From: a virus
DNA: 46,718 nt
Virus record (IMG/VR): IMGVR_UViG_3300014489_000003
Span: 1-46,718 of that record
Strand: one strand, 5' to 3'
Shown here: positions 30,384 through 37,898 of the stretch, piece by piece
Numbering within the stretch: the first letter of the stretch is position 1
How the letters are laid out: each line of letters starts with the position of its first letter
The notes under the pieces: generated by a model
What the model was told of the DNA's origin: nothing
The model's input: only the letters and a program-made list of their open reading frames with translations
The model's database searches: none
Translations under genes and position numbers: made by a program

Positions 30384-30408
30384 CACTATAGATTATTGCA
30401 TCTACGTC
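30384..30408 (-). promoter_or_regulatory. Promoter-like 25-bp box (GACGTA-N12-TATAGTG)
   Basis: Perfect in both halves, ending 59 nt before the ATG at 30324. It starts at the very last base of the preceding gene (stop TAG at 30408-30410). Confidence 0.65.
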
Positions 30409-30716
30409 TAACGCATAGAACCTGATGCCACATACTCCAGCATACGCAGCGACATTGCAGAGCCGATGGCAACCTGAAGATCGTTCCACTCGCTATCCTC
30501 ATGTAGCATGTCATGCACGATCCCCACCAGACAGGCTGCCTCGCCATCCGTCAGCGTTCGCACCGTCGATGAAGTCTCGCCCAGAGCATACAACACCTGA
30601 TAAGCGCGACTGCGTAGAGACAACGAATCCAAGCATCCGACCAAAGCTGGCATACCCAGCACCACTGCCCGTTGCCGATCCTCAGCCAACTCCGCAATTC
30701 TTGATGTCGTCTTCAT
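30408..30716 (-). CDS. Hypothetical helical protein, 102 aa
   Basis: The start is ATG 30716 behind AAGGAGAACGG, as in the gene at 6260-6505. Ala/Leu-rich helices, no motif. Its control region is a near-copy of the one at 6507-6571, while the proteins are unrelated. Directly followed by a new promoter box. Confidence 0.6.
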   Translation of the reverse strand: MKTTSRIAELAEDRQRAVVLGMPALVGCLDSLSLRSRAYQVLYALGETSSTVRTLTDGEAACLVGIVHDMLHEDSEWNDLQVAIGSAMSLRMLEYVASGSMR

Positions 30717-30717
30717 A

Positions 30718-30782
30718 CCGTTCTCCTTGACCACGTCCCTATATTCGCACTATACAGGAAACGTGTCAAGTCTTTATTTTAG
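30718..30782 (-). repeat. Duplicated promoter/RBS cassette, copy 2
   Basis: Identical 26-bp (30757-30782) and 17-bp (30718-30734) blocks shared with 6507-6571, with the same spacing. Confidence 0.75.
30748..30772 (-). promoter_or_regulatory. Promoter-like 25-bp box (GACTTG-N12-TATAGTG)
   Basis: GACTTG, 12 bp with CGTTTCC, TATAGTG, ending 31 nt before ATG 30716. Contains TTGACA, but here TATAGT is only 9 bp away; a -10 at 17-18 bp (AATATA) is possible. Confidence 0.6.
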
Positions 30783-30801
30783 CCCTATTTTGCCAACAAA
30801 A

Positions 30802-30845
30802 CAGCGGCCCCCATGACCTGTAAAGGTCGCGGCTGGAGGCCGCTG
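30802..30845 (-). terminator. Rho-independent terminator
   Basis: The outer stem CAGCGGCC/GGCCGCTG encloses an inner GACCT/AGGTC hairpin and is followed by TTTTGTT on the minus strand. Confidence 0.8.
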
Positions 30846-30884
30846 CTTGTATCCGCCCTACCGCCTTTCGCCTTCAGGCAGATC

Positions 30885-30917
30885 CGCGCATCAGGAAAAG
30901 GCAAAAACTGATGCGCG
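30885..30917 (-). other. Perfect 10-bp hairpin with T-rich loop in intergenic RNA
   Basis: CGCGCATCAG and CTGATGCGCG pair around a 13-nt loop (TTTTTGCCTTTTC), 41 nt after the stop at 30958. With the terminator at 30802-30845 it makes a roughly 150-nt structured segment that could be the 3' end of the mRNA or a small RNA. Confidence 0.5.
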
Positions 30918-30957
30918 TTGTACTCAGTCTACATCGGGCTGAGACAGAAACTAAATC

Positions 30958-31533
30958 CTACTTCTTCGGCTCCGCCTTGTCAACAGGTTTGTCGTCAGGC
31001 TTCGCTGGCACAGTCCAGACCTGCCTCTGATCGTCGAACGTCGCATCGTCAGGCAGACCCTGCTCCTTCTTCACGATGCCCTCGAGCGTCTGCAATGTCT
31101 GTAGTGGAGCAACCTGACCCTGCAACCCGCCGACCTTCTGCTGAAACTCCGCCGTGGCCGTGTCCCCATTCTTCTTCAGCTGAGCCTGCAAGTCCTTGGT
31201 GTCCTCGTCAATCTTGGCCTGCCACTTCGCCGACTTCGCTTTGATCTCATCCACGATCGGTTTATTCTTCGCATCCAAAGCTGTGCGCGCCTGCTGCAAC
31301 AAATCGTTAATAACCTTGGATGTGTCCGCGTTCTTCTTCGCCACATCCACCAGAGCATCTTCTGTCGGGCTGCTCTTGACCGCGATCTCCGTAGTCGCGT
31401 GATACTGCTGCACCACCAGAGGCTTGTCCGCTGGAGCCTGAGCGCGCGCGGGATGAAGCACCATCGCCGCAAAAAACACAGCCACAATCATCCCCAAAGT
31501 AAACCAAAGCATGTCTGACAATAACTTCTTCAT
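30958..31533 (-). CDS. Secreted or inner-membrane-anchored coiled-coil protein, 191 aa
   Basis: N-terminal hydrophobic segment with AQA-type end (MLWFTLGMIVAVFFAAMVLH, then PARAQA) acts as signal peptide or anchor. Residues 50-150 are Lys/Ala/Gln/Asp-rich heptads. A Lys/Pro/Asp tail follows. ATG 31533 follows GGGAGG. It may act in the periplasm; a superinfection-exclusion or lysis role is possible but not shown. Confidence 0.6.
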   Translation of the reverse strand: MKKLLSDMLWFTLGMIVAVFFAAMVLHPARAQAPADKPLVVQQYHATTEIAVKSSPTEDALVDVAKKNADTSKVINDLLQQARTALDAKNKPIVDEIKAKSAKWQAKIDEDTKDLQAQLKKNGDTATAEFQQKVGGLQGQVAPLQTLQTLEGIVKKEQGLPDDATFDDQRQVWTVPAKPDDKPVDKAEPKK

Positions 31534-31548
31534 ACGTCCTCCCATTCC

Positions 31549-31573
31549 CATAATAGATTACTCAGCCTACGTC
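31549..31573 (-). promoter_or_regulatory. Promoter-like 25-bp box (GACGTA-N12-TATTATG)
   Basis: GACGTA, 12 bp, TATTATG, ending 15 nt before ATG 31533. The TAG stop of the upstream gene is inside GACGTAG. Confidence 0.6.
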
Positions 31574-31800
31574 ACGAAAACAATCAATCCCATCGCCTCG
31601 AGCAAGTCCTCAGGAACATAACGATGCTGGTAATGCTGCTCGATCCATCGCCGCAACTCAGGTGAGTACAAACACTCCGCACGCTTGAGGCCCAACCGAG
31701 TAACTGTCTTCTCAAACTCCGTCGTATGATCCTGAGTCTGCCGCATGTGTGGAGGTAAATAATTCGGATGCCCCCATCTTGGTACAAACCCCGTTGCCAT
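31567..31800 (-). CDS. Hypothetical protein, 77 aa
   Basis: GGAGGGG precedes ATG 31800. Rich in His, Arg and Tyr (SPELRRWIEQHYQHRYVPED) with a hydrophobic end. No family recognised. Last gene of the glycosyltransferase unit upstream. Confidence 0.6.
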   Translation of the reverse strand: MATGFVPRWGHPNYLPPHMRQTQDHTTEFEKTVTRLGLKRAECLYSPELRRWIEQHYQHRYVPEDLLEAMGLIVFVT

Positions 31801-31810
31801 GACCCCTCCG

Positions 31811-32401
31811 CTAATTATGCACTACCAGCAACTGATTCAGTTTACCGTGACGAACTCCACACTTAATCAACTCTTCGACCAGCCACCAGTCCGCCGCCCA
31901 ATCATTCGACTTCTCCTCTAACGGGAATCCGCCCATCCCCAGGAACACTGAACGCTTCACGATATAACATGTCTTGTCGATGTGCCCGAGCGCCGGCTTC
32001 ACATCCCTCACCCCGTAGCGTCCAAACTGTCTAGGATCATCCAACAAATCACAATAGACCAAATCCCAGCTATTCTTCTCCGCTGCCTCGAGCATCAATG
32101 CCGCGAACCCAGGCACATAGTATCCATCGTCTGATGGAAAGCAAAGATACTCCCCCTTCGCAAACCTAGCAGCAATATTGCCTGAACGGTAGCAACTAGT
32201 ACCGCCGCAACGCATATAAAAGATTCTGCTGTCCAGCCCGCAAGCATCATCATTGTGTCCGCGCATCTCTTCGTCAATAGAATTGTCAGTAACCAGAATC
32301 TCGAGGTTCGGTTCTGTCTGCAAGCGCAGGGACAACAACATAAGCTGCAAATGCAGCGGCCGATGATACGTCGATACGATGCATGAAAGTCTGGGAGCCA
32401 T
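31811..32401 (-). CDS. GT2-family glycosyltransferase
   Basis: 196 aa. It begins LSCIVSTYHRPLHLQLMLLS and continues ILVTDNS with GNIAARFAKGEYLCFPSDDG; the SDDG is the D-x-D-like metal and nucleotide-sugar site of GT-A enzymes. Later EKSNDWAADWWL fits the acceptor-side region. About 50-100 residues shorter than typical GT2 domains. Probably acts with the neighbouring GT-A enzyme on the same glycan. ATG overlaps the upstream stop (TAATG). Confidence 0.75.
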   Translation of the reverse strand: MAPRLSCIVSTYHRPLHLQLMLLSLRLQTEPNLEILVTDNSIDEEMRGHNDDACGLDSRIFYMRCGGTSCYRSGNIAARFAKGEYLCFPSDDGYYVPGFAALMLEAAEKNSWDLVYCDLLDDPRQFGRYGVRDVKPALGHIDKTCYIVKRSVFLGMGGFPLEEKSNDWAADWWLVEELIKCGVRHGKLNQLLVVHN

Positions 32402-33126
32402 TAGAACTGTGATACCTCTGTAGACTTCAGATCGCCGATGTGTTCGCAGACCACACCCTTATGCAGCCACATCTTCTCGCCGAACAGCGCCAGCACATCC
32501 GCCGCGTATGCAGGATCCTCTGACAGCCCCTGATCGATGCTGTAACGGAACCTGATTCTGTCGAACACGCGCCGCTCAATCATCATGCAGCCACAGGTAC
32601 CGTGGCGAACCTCGAGCACCTGAGCCGAGCCTGTAGAGAACTCCCGCTCCTCGCCGAAGATGTACTTCAGATCCTTATGGCAACCGCGGCCAGGAACAAT
32701 CCCTCCGACCAGCGTGTGACCGAGACTCATCAGCTTGGGAATAACGTCTGTCGGCGGGATCACGTCGGCATCGATAAACAACAGATGTGATGCACCAGTC
32801 AACAATGCGTAATCGATACACATATTCCTAGCAGTAGCGATCTGACGCAACCGAGCCTGATCCTGATCGAACTTAGAAACCGGGTGCCATTCCGTCCCCA
32901 AAGTTGTTCTCCACGCCCACTCATCGAACGATACATTGCGCGCCGGAAACTTCTCTGTCAGCCTATAAATAACTGAGCGTTGGAACGGGCCTGTATTAGT
33001 AGAGTATTTATGCTCATAGTCGAAATACAGTGAGTAGTCACCCTCCAGCTCGAACAGCCGAGGCCACGCAGGGAAGCCTGCCGCTGCCTTGCGATCACAT
33101 CCGAGACTGCATACCGCTACGCTCAT
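32401..33126 (-). CDS. GT-A-fold glycosyltransferase
   Basis: 241 aa. Central HLLFIDADVIPP carries the D-x-D motif (DAD), preceded by IATARNMCIDYAL and followed by LVGGIVPGRG; this order fits GT-A enzymes of the Anp1/GT62-like or GT2-like clan that recur in phages. Acceptor and donor are unknown. ATGA overlap at 33126. Confidence 0.7.
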   Translation of the reverse strand: MSVAVCSLGCDRKAAAGFPAWPRLFELEGDYSLYFDYEHKYSTNTGPFQRSVIYRLTEKFPARNVSFDEWAWRTTLGTEWHPVSKFDQDQARLRQIATARNMCIDYALLTGASHLLFIDADVIPPTDVIPKLMSLGHTLVGGIVPGRGCHKDLKYIFGEEREFSTGSAQVLEVRHGTCGCMMIERRVFDRIRFRYSIDQGLSEDPAYAADVLALFGEKMWLHKGVVCEHIGDLKSTEVSQF

Positions 33127-33335
33127 AAATACCTGTCCTTGATATCACGTAAATAAAACAACTGCGGAGTCGACAGCGGATATCCGCGCGCCAGCTTATC
33201 GACAAACTCCTTCTCTTTTGCCGACAACTTACCTAGAACATGCTCCTCTCGAAACAGATCCAGAATGCGGTCAGCCTCGTTACGCCGATCTTCTGGCGTT
33301 CCTCCGGAGTCCGTACTGAGAGAGTGATATCCCAT
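33123..33335 (-). CDS. Small helical hypothetical protein, 70 aa
   Basis: Charged helices (EDRRNEADRILDLF, LSAKEKEFVDKLA). The start at 33335 lacks a clear Shine-Dalgarno and may rely on coupling with the gene ending at 33339. No family recognised. Confidence 0.55.
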   Translation of the reverse strand: MGYHSLSTDSGGTPEDRRNEADRILDLFREEHVLGKLSAKEKEFVDKLARGYPLSTPQLFYLRDIKDRYL

Positions 33336-33338
33336 AAG

Positions 33339-33827
33339 TCACACGCAAAGAACACAAGTAGGATCATCACAATGATGTGGGAATGCTGCCACCACTGCAA
33401 TCGGGAATATCTTGTCAGGAATCTTCTCGCCCGGCATCAACACCAGAGCAGGCCGGCCGGCACGCTGAAACCTCTCGAGCAAGTCCTCCATCGTACCGCG
33501 GCGATCTTCTGATGCCAGATAGATGAGCATGTCCGCCGTCTCGAATGGCGTAGCATTGCGCGCCAGATATATCTGAGATAGCTCCGACTTCGACAGCGAC
33601 TGTGCATAGATGCGAACAGAGCACTCAATCAGAGCAAACCGATATCGCCCCAGCTCAGTCTTCTCCAGGCACTTGTCGCGTACAAACTTGCCAACGCCTA
33701 TATGCGACAGCGCAGTCACGAAGACTGAGTGTGGAGCCTCGAGGACAAGCTGCTCCAGCAAACTGGCTACCAGCTGCCTGTCCTCTTCTGTGTCGCGCTC
33801 TTTACTTCCGACTATTGCGATCTTCAT
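33339..33827 (-). CDS. Rossmann-like (possibly SLOG-type) nucleotide-binding protein, 162 aa
   Basis: Begins MKIAIVGSKERD, the first strand and loop typical of Rossmann/SLOG proteins, then SVFVTALSHIGVGKFV, ADMLIYLASEDRRGTMEDLL and PALVLMPG, giving alternating strands and helices. SLOG proteins bind nucleotide-derived ligands. The C-terminus has C-x4-C-x2-C (CDDPTCVLC). The start at 33827 has GAGG upstream and a TAATG overlap. SLOG assignment is tentative. Confidence 0.5.
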   Translation of the reverse strand: MKIAIVGSKERDTEEDRQLVASLLEQLVLEAPHSVFVTALSHIGVGKFVRDKCLEKTELGRYRFALIECSVRIYAQSLSKSELSQIYLARNATPFETADMLIYLASEDRRGTMEDLLERFQRAGRPALVLMPGEKIPDKIFPIAVVAAFPHHCDDPTCVLCV

Positions 33828-33979
33828 TAACTCGACCTCAGCAATCCGTACAAGGCAAAGCGCAACGAACACCACGGAGCAAGTCCTGCTTTACGACAAT
33901 AATGATATGCCGCAACAAAGTTCTTATTCATGATGTGATCGCACACAACCTTCTTATTCTTAACGTCGCCCGCAGCCAT
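33827..33979 (-). CDS. Small basic hypothetical protein, 50 aa
   Basis: Runs from ATG 33979 to a TAA that overlaps the next ATG. The composition (VKNKKVVCDHIMNKNFVAAY) is not random, and the coupling supports it. Weak Shine-Dalgarno. No family recognised. Confidence 0.5.
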   Translation of the reverse strand: MAAGDVKNKKVVCDHIMNKNFVAAYHYCRKAGLAPWCSLRFALYGLLRSS

Positions 33980-33980
33980 G

Positions 33981-34217
33981 TTAGCCCACGACTTTCATAA
34001 CAGCCGCCGCCTGCGGCTTACCCTTACCCTTGGCTCCGGCTTCAACCTCGAACTCGACGTGGTCACCCTCGTCCAGCTTCTTGTAGCCATCGCCCTTGAT
34101 AGCTGAGAAATGTACGAACACGTCCGACTCACCGCCATCCCTGCCGATGAAACCAAACCCCTTCGCACTGTTGAACCACTTCACTACGCCCCGTACCCTT
34201 ACCGCTCCATTTGCCAT
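33981..34217 (-). CDS. csp: Cold shock protein
   Basis: 78 aa. Single cold shock domain with [14 protein letters not shown] (RNP1 KGFGFI) and DVFVHFSAI (RNP2 VFVHF), ending in the usual [17 protein letters not shown]. It is an RNA and ssDNA chaperone of normal length. ATG 34217 is chosen because GAGGAG is upstream and the frame before it does not match the family. The Mre11-Rad50 gene ends 19 bp before it. Confidence 0.93.
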   Translation of the reverse strand: MANGAVRVRGVVKWFNSAKGFGFIGRDGGESDVFVHFSAIKGDGYKKLDEGDHVEFEVEAGAKGKGKPQAAAVMKVVG

Positions 34218-34236
34218 GCCGTACTTTCTCCTCGCC

Positions 34237-37041
34237 TTATTGTAGATATAAGCGACTTCGTCCTTTTCGCTTTCTGACAGTGTATACCGTCTCACCTGAT
34301 AACAAACCCTCAATATATGCACTGTGCGTAACCAGCAAAATGGTCTCGAAGCGATCCTTCAACTTCAATATCCCCCGAGCGAACTGCTTGCATCCCTCCT
34401 GATCTAGTCCAGTACCAGGTTCATCCATCACCAGAAGATTCGTCTTCGGGGCTGCTTCCCTGAGAGAGAATGCCACAATGATGCCGGCCATAGCAGCTTC
34501 GCCGACCGACTGACCATCTACCGTAGCAGAGCCTACAGGATTCACCACATCCACAACGAACTCGCCGTCCTCCACTCTGAACGTCACCTTCAGGTTTCCG
34601 TCCGTGAAAATATCGCTGTACTCCTCCGCTGCTTTATTCAACAACGGGCAGAGCGCGATGGACAGGTACAACGGAATGCCCGAGCGATGGAATGCCTTCT
34701 TCGAATACTCCATCATCTCGCGCTCAATGCCCAGCCCCTGACGTGCGCCCAAAGCGGCCCTATGATACCGCTGCCTCAATCTCAACTGAGATGTCTTATA
34801 AGCCTTAGCCACAGCCGTCCGCTTATTCCGCTCATCCTCCTGAGCCGCTGCTGTTTCCAAGTCAGCAATGCGATCCTTACTAGCGTCGATTTTCTGCTCT
34901 GAGACTGATACCTTGCGCTGATAACTATCCAGCTTCAAAGCCCCGTCAGACTTTTTCTTTTCTAATGTCTCCGCTGCCTTGGTATGACGCGCTAACTCCT
35001 GCTGTGCCGAAACCGATTCTTTATCCGCCTCTTTTGCCGCCTTACCGCCGACACCCGCTGAATCCTGTCCACAGGTCGGACACTTCTCAGAAGCAATCAA
35101 CTTCTCAGCCCGAGCCAGTCGATCCTGCCATACATGCAATTTCTTCCTCGCTGCATCCATCGCCATATGTTCTGTCTGAAAATCATGTACCAGATCGTCA
35201 ACAGTAGCCTGTAATTCTTTATAGAACTCCGCCACACCAGCCAAAGCCGCATGCTCCTCCACCAGCCGCGCCAGCTCAATCTGCTCTGCCTTCAACTTCG
35301 CAGCCCACTGTGAATCCGTCTCGATATTCAAATCCGCCAGATCAATCTCGAGGCTATCAATCTCTGAAGTCAACGTGTCGATCTGCGCAGTCGTCTCTGC
35401 GACTGCTGCGTCACACTTCTTGATATCCTCGTTGACCAGCTTCTGCGCCAAATCGAAACGCTCAAGATTCTGGAAGCGCGCGATGAGATCCATGCGGCCG
35501 CTGGGAGTGCCGAATACAAATCCGTTCGCCACAGCCTGATCGATGTACACCGCGTTCATCAGCGTCTGCATATCGTAACCGAGCACCTGCTCAATCAAAC
35601 CCTGTGTCTCTTTCTTGCCTGTACCGCGGATACCCGATGACACATCGTTACCGTCGATCAACAGACGAATCGAGTGCGGCCTGCGCCCGCGTAGAATCTC
35701 GATCTTCCTATTCGCCTCATCGCGCACAATCAATCGTCCTGTGGCTGGATCTGTGTTGCCCTCATAAGCCCAGGCATCACTCTTCTGTCCCTTGCCATTC
35801 TGTCCGAATGCGATGATCGGAATCAGCGACAGCACGTTAGTCTTACCAGTGCCGTTACTGCGCCCCGGCCAGTCCTCATTGATACCGCGAATCAACACCA
35901 GCCCGAGCTTCGAGAGCTTCAACTTGATGGTCTCGATATTCAACACGTTAGTCGCTTCCACACCAGTGAATCGAATCGCAGAGCCGGCCGCTCCTTCCTT
36001 CAAGCCGTCCAACTTCGACACCATGTACGACACAGCCTGCCCAGCCTCGAACCTCGACTCCTCAGGAATCGTCGCCGCCACATACTGCTCAACCTTTTCC
36101 TGATCGCTGGAACCACGCAGGATGACCTCGGTGACATTCTCATCGATGACATCCGCCACCGTGTGAATCCTGACATTTCCGTACTTCTCCCGGATGCGAT
36201 CCTCCTCCGAGTGCATCTGGTCAGAGATTTTCTTGGTGGTCACCTGAACCTTAGAACGAACGTAGGCTCCGTCTTCCGGCGTGATATTATTCTTCTCGAG
36301 GTAATCGACGTTGTACCAATGGGGAATCTTCGTCCTGATCTGGTTGACCTCGCCATTCTCCAAGTCGAGTAAAACATGCCCCTTCGGGGAATCCGCTTCG
36401 CCCCAATCCTGACAGAACGGCGACCCGATATACCAGGCCGCATAGTCTCCGATCCGCTGATGCCTGTGAATATGCCCGCTGAGAACAGCGTCGAACTCAT
36501 CGAAATGGAGATCCTCTCCTGTCGGCCCTTTCGTAAGCCGCCCAGAGGCATCCATGACAGATCCGCCGATTTCGGCATGCAGTACCAATACCTTAGGCCC
36601 AATATGCCCTTTAGTCTTCGCTAGGAGAGCCGACGTCGCATTTATAAGCGTTTCTTGCCCCGTAGCCGCCCCAAAGTAGGGAACGAACGCCACAGCCGCG
36701 CCAGCGATTATCTTGATCTTGGGCTCCGTGACCACCTCAGCCCCAGCCGCTGCCAACACGTCAAGCCAGTTCTTCGACTCCGCCGACTGGCTGATTCTGT
36801 CATGGTTGCCGAGCAGGATGATAAACCGGAACCCGGCAGACCTAACTCGCCGCACCATCCTGACCGCCAGCTTTACAGTCTCCACATCTACAGGTGAATA
36901 CGCATCCTTCACATCCCCAGCGTGAATAACAGCTTCTGGCTGGTACTTAACAGCGGCAGCGATCAATTCATCTAAAGCCATCTCGCATTCTTGTAGATTC
37001 CCAAAAGCAATCTGCCAGTCTGAAGTAAAAAGCAAGCGCAT
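34237..37041 (-). CDS. Single-chain Mre11-Rad50 (SbcD-SbcC) fusion nuclease-ATPase
   Basis: 934 aa. Residues 1-350 are an Mre11/SbcD metallophosphatase: TSDWQ with D8, GDVKD with D43, GNHD at 78-81, H155 in LHAEI, and GHIH at 189-192. Motif I has Gln10 where His is usual. Residues 360-934 are Rad50/SbcC: Walker [10 protein letters not shown] at 393-401, coiled coil with the zinc hook CPTC at 654-657, an ABC signature-like [12 protein letters not shown] at 842-853 and Walker [13 protein letters not shown] at 869-880. It processes DNA ends in recombination and replication, like T4 gp46/gp47 in one chain. ATG 37041 has GGAGG and overlaps as TGATG. Confidence 0.92.
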   Translation of the reverse strand: MRLLFTSDWQIAFGNLQECEMALDELIAAAVKYQPEAVIHAGDVKDAYSPVDVETVKLAVRMVRRVRSAGFRFIILLGNHDRISQSAESKNWLDVLAAAGAEVVTEPKIKIIAGAAVAFVPYFGAATGQETLINATSALLAKTKGHIGPKVLVLHAEIGGSVMDASGRLTKGPTGEDLHFDEFDAVLSGHIHRHQRIGDYAAWYIGSPFCQDWGEADSPKGHVLLDLENGEVNQIRTKIPHWYNVDYLEKNNITPEDGAYVRSKVQVTTKKISDQMHSEEDRIREKYGNVRIHTVADVIDENVTEVILRGSSDQEKVEQYVAATIPEESRFEAGQAVSYMVSKLDGLKEGAAGSAIRFTGVEATNVLNIETIKLKLSKLGLVLIRGINEDWPGRSNGTGKTNVLSLIPIIAFGQNGKGQKSDAWAYEGNTDPATGRLIVRDEANRKIEILRGRRPHSIRLLIDGNDVSSGIRGTGKKETQGLIEQVLGYDMQTLMNAVYIDQAVANGFVFGTPSGRMDLIARFQNLERFDLAQKLVNEDIKKCDAAVAETTAQIDTLTSEIDSLEIDLADLNIETDSQWAAKLKAEQIELARLVEEHAALAGVAEFYKELQATVDDLVHDFQTEHMAMDAARKKLHVWQDRLARAEKLIASEKCPTCGQDSAGVGGKAAKEADKESVSAQQELARHTKAAETLEKKKSDGALKLDSYQRKVSVSEQKIDASKDRIADLETAAAQEDERNKRTAVAKAYKTSQLRLRQRYHRAALGARQGLGIEREMMEYSKKAFHRSGIPLYLSIALCPLLNKAAEEYSDIFTDGNLKVTFRVEDGEFVVDVVNPVGSATVDGQSVGEAAMAGIIVAFSLREAAPKTNLLVMDEPGTGLDQEGCKQFARGILKLKDRFETILLVTHSAYIEGLLSGETVYTVRKRKGRSRLYLQ

Positions 37042-37616
37042 CACACTGACCTCCGCGACTTACCTCCAGGGCCACGCTGCCGTCCCTTTGCAACCATGTC
37101 GTCTACGTTGTCCTGATTCGAACCTGTAAAAAGATGATCAGGATTGCCACACACCATCACGTCGCACTTATGCAATACATGCAGACTGTGCGGTAGCTCG
37201 CCATGCGTCAGATACCACGCGATCCTATGAACAGACGATTCTGGAATAAACGGATTCGGTACAACCCCATAACCTTTACCGAATGTCGTCCCATGCCAAA
37301 TCCAACATCGCGTCTTCAATCCTGTATATTTCGCCGGGAACGGCCCGTGTGTATCCAAGTTGCTCCAAAACCTCTTCGTCCATACCGCAGTACGCAGACG
37401 CTTACGCGCTAGAAATCGCTTACGCGGATCTGCTGCCGCAAGTCCTCGATACTTACCATGAGCTAACGAAGACACATACGAGACAGCTAACCCAAACCTA
37501 GCTGCTATGTCTTTGAGAGGCGCGCCGTCCTCATACAAGGCCAACAGAAGTAAAGCCTCGTTATCGGTCAGCTTCGCATTACCATTCGATTCACCTGGGT
37601 GACTTAAAGGATTCAT
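37041..37616 (-). CDS. HNH endonuclease inserted upstream of the mre11-rad50 gene
   Basis: 191 aa. The N-terminal 60 residues form a helix-turn-helix-like segment (LKDIAARFGLAVSYVSSLAH). The C-terminal HNH_3-type core contains SVHRIAWYLTHGELPHSLHV, HKCDVMVCGNPDHLF and GSNQDNVDDMVAKGR, seen in free-standing homing endonucleases of the I-HmuI-like and T4 MobE-like kind. ATG 37616 overlaps the truncated mre11 fragment (ATGA). Its position splits an mre11 5' end from the full gene, as expected of a mobile endonuclease. Confidence 0.85.
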   Translation of the reverse strand: MNPLSHPGESNGNAKLTDNEALLLLALYEDGAPLKDIAARFGLAVSYVSSLAHGKYRGLAAADPRKRFLARKRLRTAVWTKRFWSNLDTHGPFPAKYTGLKTRCWIWHGTTFGKGYGVVPNPFIPESSVHRIAWYLTHGELPHSLHVLHKCDVMVCGNPDHLFTGSNQDNVDDMVAKGRQRGPGGKSRRSV

Positions 37617-37786
37617 ATACAAACCATACCATATCTGACGTAGGCATCCTTCATGTCGCCGCCGTGGATTATCGCATCCGGCTTATACTTCGCAGCTGCT
37701 GCCAGCAACTCCTCGAGCGACTGCTCACACTCCTGCAGGTTGCTGAAGTCGATCTGCCAGTCCGATGTGAATAGGAACTTACTCAT
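37613..37786 (-). pseudogene. Stranded 5' fragment of an mre11/sbcD-like gene, 57 aa
   Basis: ATG 37786. Residues 1-49 read [20 protein letters not shown] ... IIHGGDMKDAY, aligning along their whole length with residues 1-48 of the intact gene, including the unusual Gln after DW. After the GDMKDAY motif the frame runs into the HNH gene and stops. DNA identity between copies is low, so it is an old or divergent copy. It may still be translated (ATGA coupling on both sides). Confidence 0.85.
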
Positions 37787-37890
37787 CGATGCTTACTCTC
37801 ATACCAGCTCCGAGAGAGCCATCCGCACACAGCGAATCCAAAACAAAAACCGGATAACCACATAACCGCTAAACGCCACCACATCTCCAT
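37783..37890 (-). CDS. Membrane microprotein, 35 aa
   Basis: MEMWWRLAVMWLSGFCFGFA and onward forms one Trp/Phe-rich transmembrane helix with a short basic tail. The ATG at 37890 follows GTGAGG and the stop overlaps the next ATG. Its existence is supported by spacing. No family recognised. Confidence 0.55.
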   Translation of the reverse strand: MEMWWRLAVMWLSGFCFGFAVCGWLSRSWYESKHR

Positions 37891-37898
37891 GCAAGTCC

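Noticed and set aside
30381-30391. T7-promoter-like core ACTCACTATAG on the plus strand (also at 43189-43198).
   Set aside because: It would read against all genes, and its reverse complement is fully explained by the 25-bp minus-strand box shared by nine other sites, most of which do not match T7.
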